Source: RUG11551 sp045586185 (GTDB lineage Bacteria; Planctomycetota; Planctomycetia; Pirellulales; Thermoguttaceae). From it: DNA of 35,844 bases. Position numbers and translations under genes: made by a program. The stretch is taken from contig JAZMZV010000275.1 of assembly GCA_045586185.1 (NCBI GenBank), forward strand, positions 1-35,844, read 5' to 3'. The notes beneath the pieces were generated by a model, which searched no databases, was not told where the DNA came from, and saw only the letters and a list, made by a program, of their open reading frames with translations. Positions 31,484-35,844 of the stretch are shown piece after piece; the stretch's first letter is position 1, and every line of letters starts with the position of its first letter.

Positions 31484-31885
31484 CTACTTTACCGGTCCGC
31501 CCCACAAACCGTGGAGATTGCAGTAAGCGTAAACGAACGGGGTTTTGCCTGAATCGCAGGCGTCCGGCGGGCAGGAAAACAGCGCTTCCGGGGCGTCGCC
31601 CGGCTTGAGATATTTTCTCTGAACCCGATTGTCGGAATGAACTTCGATCCATTCAATATAATGTTCCGGAATCATCGGGTGCGGAACCGAGCCGATTTTT
31701 ACTGTAACAACGTTTCCTTCCCGGCTGAAAACCGGCACGTGTTTTTCGTGAGACGCGTCGACGGTATTCGCTTCCAGCTTCTCCATCGGAGATCCGCAGC
31801 AAACCAGCTTTCCTCCGCCTTCGCCGACCACTTCAACCATGTTGCCGCAAATCGGACAACGATACACTTCGAATAGTTTCGCCAT
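31484..31885 (-). CDS. dfx: Desulfoferrodoxin, superoxide reductase (133 aa)
   Basis: This protein reduces superoxide to hydrogen peroxide in anaerobes without releasing oxygen. It is the two-domain 2Fe form. The N-terminal desulforedoxin site has C10, C13, C29 and C30 (YRCPICG, LVCCG). The catalytic iron site has H49, H69, H75 and H125 with the axial cysteine C122 (YCNLHG). The substrate-guiding E47-K48 pair is intact. Two additional cysteines (C105, C110) in SCPPDACDSG are not part of the standard sites. AAAGGAG lies about 8 bases before the ATG. It is a single gene; an electron donor such as rubredoxin is not adjacent. Confidence 0.95.
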   Translation of the reverse strand: MAKLFEVYRCPICGNMVEVVGEGGGKLVCCGSPMEKLEANTVDASHEKHVPVFSREGNVVTVKIGSVPHPMIPEHYIEWIEVHSDNRVQRKYLKPGDAPEALFSCPPDACDSGKTPFVYAYCNLHGLWGGPVK

Positions 31886-32302
31886 GATTCTGACTCCTTT
31901 AAAAAATGGGGAATGGAAAGTAATAAACAGCGTCTGTTACATAAAAAGTCCTTGAACTGTATTTTATCCCGTTTTCCTATACGTGAACGCGAGGAAAAAC
32001 GCTTTAATAAATAAAATCCTGTCTATTACTAACTTTAATTATTTTTTGATTATCCTCAAACTTTAGGCAAAAGTCAATAGTCCTTCTAAAAGAATATTAT
32101 ATTTTTCAGGAAAAGCCCTGCATATTTTTTGTAATCGCTACAATCGATACAGATTTTGGGGAATTAGTGAAATTTTTCGGCTGAATAATCATATCTTTTG
32201 AAAACATCGTGTATATTTTATGTAACCAAAACAATTTATTTCGTGCATGAGTCATAAATTGTTTGATTATTCGGCAAATCTTAACTGCAAGGAATTGAAA
32301 TT
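31886..32302. other. AT-rich spacer with an 11-bp inverted repeat
   Basis: No gene is supported between desulfoferrodoxin and the next open frame. AAACAATTTAT (32229-32239) and ATAAATTGTTT (32254-32264) form a perfect 11-bp stem with a 14-base loop, about 40 bases before the ATG at 32303. It may be an operator or leader hairpin for the plus-strand unit. The rest is low-complexity A/T sequence. Confidence 0.5.
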
Positions 32303-32920
32303 ATGAACCGCCCCGTTACCCTATTTTCAGATTCGTATCAGGCGACGCCTGACCGGTTTGAAACGGAACAACGGCGCTGTATATCTGAAGAAAGCAGTTT
32401 TTATCAGGCAGGTCAGGAAGGCTTGCTCTATACTAACGACCTTCAGGCAAATTTCAATCTTTGGGGAAACATAGACAGATTCATTTCTTTAGCTTTTGCA
32501 CAGACCAATCGGAATTTCCGAGCCGATTCAACTATGCAGAGCATATACCTTCTCCAAAACCCAAAAAACAAAACAACAGAAATGCAATCCGCTCTCTGTT
32601 CCTGTCATGGTATCCGACATGACAAGACAGACCGTACTATGTTAAACGACTGTGGTATCCGAACGCGTCGTTGTTCTCTGAAGTTCTTCCGCAGCGGTTT
32701 GGGATTCCTGCCTTTTTATCCAACCATTTCCAAACTAAAACCAGATAACATTCAGATTGCATCTGAATTTCAGAGGAGTATTAATTGTGAACAATCCAAC
32801 TTGCGAAGCCGTTCGTCCTTCGAACTCTCGCTGTCGTCGTGGAAAGATCGATCCCACAACATGCGAACGAGACTATTCAGAAGACGAAGTCGAATTTATG
32901 CGAGCTTTGGACAGCTATAA
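32303..32920 (+). CDS. Doubtful 205-aa reading frame overlapping the next gene
   Basis: The frame has AAGGA about 9 bases before its ATG and codon-like sequence in its first third, but no recognisable domain, signal or membrane segment. Its last 130 bases lie inside the 73-residue gene in another frame, with an Arg/Ser-rich translation typical of an out-of-frame read. It may be an untranslated leader of about 480 nt, a decayed gene, or a true gene whose real end is earlier. The segment with MQSALCSCHGIRHD has clustered Cys and His but no known metal motif. Confidence 0.3.
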   Translation: MNRPVTLFSDSYQATPDRFETEQRRCISEESSFYQAGQEGLLYTNDLQANFNLWGNIDRFISLAFAQTNRNFRADSTMQSIYLLQNPKNKTTEMQSALCSCHGIRHDKTDRTMLNDCGIRTRRCSLKFFRSGLGFLPFYPTISKLKPDNIQIASEFQRSINCEQSNLRSRSSFELSLSSWKDRSHNMRTRLFRRRSRIYASFGQL

Positions 32921-33008
32921 ACGAATGTCCGGCCGAATGTTTCCAACGTGTAGCGAAATTCTCGAGGTTATCCGAAGCCTCGGCTACGTGAAAACAAGAC
33001 GTTTTTAG
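32787..33008 (+). CDS. Conserved small planctomycete-type protein (73 aa)
   Basis: The start is GTG at 32787 with AGAGGAG 8 bases upstream; the earlier ATG at 32757 has no ribosome site and an unlikely N-terminus. The N-terminal third is polar with three cysteines. The C-terminal half, DEVEFMRALDSYKRMSGRMFPTCSEILEVIRSLGYVK in short pieces, looks like a compact helical domain with a helix-turn-helix-like FPTCSEILEVIRSLG stretch. I recall similar small proteins of unknown function in planctomycete genomes; this cannot be checked here. A strong terminator follows, so it is a complete unit. Confidence 0.75.
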   Translation: MNNPTCEAVRPSNSRCRRGKIDPTTCERDYSEDEVEFMRALDSYKRMSGRMFPTCSEILEVIRSLGYVKTRRF

Positions 33009-33033
33009 TTTACACAGATAAACCCATATTTTT

Positions 33034-33096
33034 GAGAATTGGAATTCCAGCCTCGGATTTGAGGCGTCCGCAGTCTGGATTTCCAATTCTCTTTTT
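33034..33096 (+). terminator. Strong intrinsic terminator after the 73-aa gene
   Basis: The left strand 33034-33050 (starts GAGAATTGGAA) pairs with 33075-33091 (ends TTCCAATTCTC) over 17 bp with one mismatch, and is followed by TTTTTCTGTTTT. The loop contains a second small hairpin (CCTC/GAGG). Confidence 0.85.
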
Positions 33097-33205
33097 CTGT
33101 TTTAAATCTCCTGTTTTATCTGTGTTGCCTTTTCTGCCCTGCCCTGCCCTGCTCTTGACTTGCTGGAGAGGATTGCTTCGTGTAATTCCGAATTACGAGC
33201 CCCCC

Positions 33206-33234
33206 TTGCGTTAGTTTTGATTCTTCGTTATAAT
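33206..33234 (+). promoter_or_regulatory. Promoter of glgB
   Basis: TTGCGT (33206-33211) and TATAAT (33229-33234) are 17 bases apart. The predicted start near 33241 leaves a leader of 17 nt to the ATG at 33258 or 68 nt to the ATG at 33309. A fragment of the AATTCCG heptamer family (AATTCCGAATTACG) lies just upstream at about 33184. Confidence 0.6.
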
Positions 33235-33308
33235 ATATATTAAGAAGAAATAATACAATGTTACGTTCGCGGCAGACATTCAATGTCGCTTGTAACTTTC
33301 AGGATAGT

Positions 33309-35618
33309 ATGAAGAGCAATATTTCCCTCAAACTGCTCGGTCAGCTTTTAGACGGTCGATGCAGTTCTCCGCGCAGCATCCTTGGCCCGCACTCGTCGGG
33401 CGACGACCCGGACTTGATTTATATCAGAGCCTGGCTGCCGCAAGCGAGTCAGGCGTGGATGATCGACACACAGGGCGACGTCGTCGCGCCGCTGCGGAAA
33501 GTTCACCCGGCAGGGCTGTTTGAGGCAGCCTGCCGTCAGTTTAAGATATCCGATTTTTCCAATCCCTCCAACAAAAAAGTTTATCGATTTCGCGTCGTTG
33601 ACAAGAAAGGTTCCGTTATGATCAAAGAAGACCCGTACCAGTTCCCCTCGCTGTTAACCGATTACGACCGCTATTTATTGGGCGAGGGTCAGCATTGGAA
33701 ATCCTACGACAAGCTCGGCGCTCACGTCTGCAAAAACAAGGGCGTCGAAGGCGTCAATTTTCTGGTTTGGGCGCCCAACGCCCGATCGGTCAGCGTGATT
33801 GGCGATTTCAACGGCTGGAACAAAACCGCGTCGCCCATGCAAAACGTCGATTCCACCGGCTATTGGGAACTGTTCGTTCCGAACCTCAAACCGGGCGCGC
33901 TGTACAAGTTCGCCGTTAACCAGAACGGGAACTGGGTGGAAAAGTTTGACCCGCACGCCTTTGCCAGCGAATGCCCGCCGCAGACGGCGTCTAAAGTCGC
34001 GGACTTGTCAACGTACAAGTGGCAGGACAAAACGTGGCTGGAAGAACGCGCTCATTGGGACTGGCTCCACAAGCCGATCTCCATTTACGAATGTCACCTC
34101 GGGTCGTTCAAAAAGCCGAATCCGGATCAGCTCAAAGACGGTCTCAATCCGGAAACGGGCACGCATTGGCTGTCCTATCGACAGATTGCGGACGTTCTCA
34201 TTCCGCACGTCAAAAAGCTGGGATACACTCATATTGAGATCATGCCGGTGGCGGAACATCCGCTCACAGCGTCGTGGGGATACCAGATTGTCGGGTATTT
34301 CTGCCCGACGGCGCGATATGGGAAACCGGAAGATTTCATGTATCTGGTTGACAAATGTCACGAAGCCGGGATTGGCGTAATTATGGACTGGGTTCCCGCC
34401 CATTTCCCCAAAGACGCTAACGGCTTGGCGCGTTTTGACGGCACGGCTCTGTACGAACATCAAGACCCGCGTCAGGGCGAACATCGCGACTGGGGAACGT
34501 ACATTTTCAACTACAGCCGATACGAAGTCCGTAACTTCCTTATTTCCAACGCTCTGTTTTGGCTGGATAAATATCACATTGACGGGTTGCGCGTTGACGC
34601 GGTCGCGTCGATGCTCTATCTGGACTACAGCCGCAAAGAGGGCGACTGGGTTCCCAACGAGTTCGGCGGCCGAGAGAATCTGGCGGCGGTCAGTTTCCTC
34701 AAGATGATGAACGAACAGGTTGGAATTCAGTTCCCCGGCGTTTTGACCATTGCAGAAGAATCTACCGCCTGGCCGGGCGTGAGCCGTCCAACTTACGTCG
34801 GCGGTTTAGGGTTCTCTTTGAAATGGAACATGGGCTGGATGAACGACACGCTTCGTTATTTCCGCAACGATCCCGTTTATCGAAAGTACCATCAAAACAA
34901 CTTGACGTTCAGCTTGATGTACGCTTTCAGCGAGAACTTTGTCCTGCCGCTGTCGCATGACGAAGTCGTTCACTGCAAGGGCGCGCTGATTAACCAGATG
35001 CCGGGCGACATGTGGAAAAAGTACGCCAATTTACGTCTTTTGACCGCCTATCAGTGGACGCACCCCGGGAAGAAACTGCTCTTTATGGGCGCGGAACTGG
35101 GACAGTGGACGGAATGGGATTTCGACAACGAACTGGACTGGAAACAGTTGGATTATGATTCCCCGCAAGGGCTTGTCCGTATGACGGGAGACTTAAACAG
35201 TCTGTACAAAAACGAACCGGCTTTGCATGAACTTGAGTTTGACTGGGAAGGGTTTGAATGGATCGACTGTAACAACTCCGACGCCAGTACGCTGTCGTAT
35301 TTGAGAAAGTCGAAGTCCGGCGAGTTTATTGTCGTCGTCGCGAACTTCACGCCAATTGTTCGATACGACTTCTGGGTCGGCGTTCCGAAATCCGGGACGT
35401 ACGAGGTCATTTTCAATTCTGATTCGTCGTATTATTCCGGGTCTAACGTTGGTCAGGCGTTTGTCAAAGCAACGGCTGTTGAATGTCAGGGACGCCCGGC
35501 GTCAATGCAGATTACGCTCCCGCCGCTGGCACTTGTCATGTTCAAACTGGTTAAGAACGACAAGACCGAGGAGAATTCAGCAGAGCAGGGCGCAAAGCTT
35601 GAAGAAAAACAAGAGTGA
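33309..35618 (+). CDS. glgB: 1,4-alpha-glucan (glycogen) branching enzyme (769 aa)
   Basis: GlgB cuts alpha-1,4 chains and rejoins them as alpha-1,6 branches in glycogen. It has two N-terminal beta domains: residues to about 105, with KEDPYQFPSLLTDYDRYLLGEG, and a CBM48 domain with FLVWAPNARSVSVIGDFNGW. A GH13 barrel and a C-terminal beta domain follow. Catalytic residues are all present: nucleophile D430 (GLRVDAVASML), acid/base E483 (TIAEEST) and D551 (LSHDEVVH). YECHLGSF, WGYQIVGYFCPTARYG and the KLLFMGAELGQ region are diagnostic. The start at 33309 has AGGA close upstream; an in-frame ATG at 33258 would add 17 residues. No other glg gene is in the window. Confidence 0.95.
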   Translation: MKSNISLKLLGQLLDGRCSSPRSILGPHSSGDDPDLIYIRAWLPQASQAWMIDTQGDVVAPLRKVHPAGLFEAACRQFKISDFSNPSNKKVYRFRVVDKKGSVMIKEDPYQFPSLLTDYDRYLLGEGQHWKSYDKLGAHVCKNKGVEGVNFLVWAPNARSVSVIGDFNGWNKTASPMQNVDSTGYWELFVPNLKPGALYKFAVNQNGNWVEKFDPHAFASECPPQTASKVADLSTYKWQDKTWLEERAHWDWLHKPISIYECHLGSFKKPNPDQLKDGLNPETGTHWLSYRQIADVLIPHVKKLGYTHIEIMPVAEHPLTASWGYQIVGYFCPTARYGKPEDFMYLVDKCHEAGIGVIMDWVPAHFPKDANGLARFDGTALYEHQDPRQGEHRDWGTYIFNYSRYEVRNFLISNALFWLDKYHIDGLRVDAVASMLYLDYSRKEGDWVPNEFGGRENLAAVSFLKMMNEQVGIQFPGVLTIAEESTAWPGVSRPTYVGGLGFSLKWNMGWMNDTLRYFRNDPVYRKYHQNNLTFSLMYAFSENFVLPLSHDEVVHCKGALINQMPGDMWKKYANLRLLTAYQWTHPGKKLLFMGAELGQWTEWDFDNELDWKQLDYDSPQGLVRMTGDLNSLYKNEPALHELEFDWEGFEWIDCNNSDASTLSYLRKSKSGEFIVVVANFTPIVRYDFWVGVPKSGTYEVIFNSDSSYYSGSNVGQAFVKATAVECQGRPASMQITLPPLALVMFKLVKNDKTEENSAEQGAKLEEKQE

Positions 35619-35788
35619 ACAGAACGACTTTCTAAAAACTGTCCTTTCCCCGCTTATTACAAAACTGTAAATGACAATAACTTAACAAACGCCAACGTAA
35701 ACAAGCCCGCGGCGTTCGAAGCAGTCGGAAAAGAAAGGAGAAAACCGGCGAGACGAACTGGCGGAATAACGGCGCCCAACAATTGAGA

Positions 35789-35844
35789 ATGAATTCAAAC
35801 CCACAGCCGAACGCGAGTCTGTATCGCTCCTCCGCCTCTTTCGG
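35789..35844 (+). CDS. Possible start of a gene cut by the window edge
   Basis: An ATG at 35789 opens a frame (MNSNPQPNASLYRSSASF) that runs to the window end without a stop. There is no ribosome site directly upstream; AAAGGAG lies too far away (35735). The 170 bases between glgB and this point show no clear terminator. Confidence 0.2.
   Translation, partial: MNSNPQPNASLYRSSASF

Overview
The window looks like a chromosomal piece of a Planctomycetota bacterium, most plausibly an anaerobic or microaerophilic, host-associated member. This is inferred from gene content, not from a marker gene. The indicators are an HzsA-related c-type cytochrome/beta-propeller protein, an ECF sigma factor translationally coupled to a Ser/Thr kinase that ends in a SUMF1 domain, a 73-residue protein of a type I associate with planctomycetes, a complete Na+-translocating NADH:quinone reductase operon, and a desulfoferrodoxin (superoxide reductase) that points to low-oxygen life. 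Gene density is ordinary but intergenic spacers are long and full of dispersed repeats.

Layout. 1-8.8 kb, all genes on the minus strand: a secreted 12-ankyrin protein, the diheme HzsA-related protein, a GT4 glycosyltransferase, a Bax-inhibitor-1 membrane protein and a homocysteine S-methyltransferase-like enzyme. 9.2-13.8 kb, minus: two adjacent membrane proteins sharing only a near-identical export signal, then the kinase-SUMF1 gene and its ECF sigma factor. 13.8-14.8 kb: a gene-poor AT-rich island with a 51-residue membrane protein (own Shine-Dalgarno and terminator), bracketed by a 37-bp direct repeat. 14.8-21.1 kb, plus: nqrABCDEF. 21.5-23.7 kb, minus: a Tat-type exported protein followed by a DUF4139 protein. 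24.1-25.9 kb, plus: an HD-domain gene and an exported alpha/beta hydrolase, preceded by a broken copy of the hydrolase's own 5' end. 26.1-29.3 kb, minus: a Ski2-like helicase and a GNAT acetyltransferase. Then tRNA-Val(GAC), a TspO/MBR protein, purQ, desulfoferrodoxin, the 73-residue protein and the glycogen branching enzyme glgB at the right end.

The most unusual signal is not a gene. At about nine places there are short arrays of degenerate 7-bp units. Each place has its own heptamer, the arrays are often arranged as inverted arms around a core resembling CGCAAAGCGATTA, and they sit directly at gene ends. One lies between nqrE and nqrF. One lies inside the helicase coding sequence and is translated into an NSEFRIPNSEL-like linker. 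A second dispersed family, of composite 250-350 bp units, fills four other spacers. No CRISPR array, insertion sequence, prophage or rRNA gene was seen.
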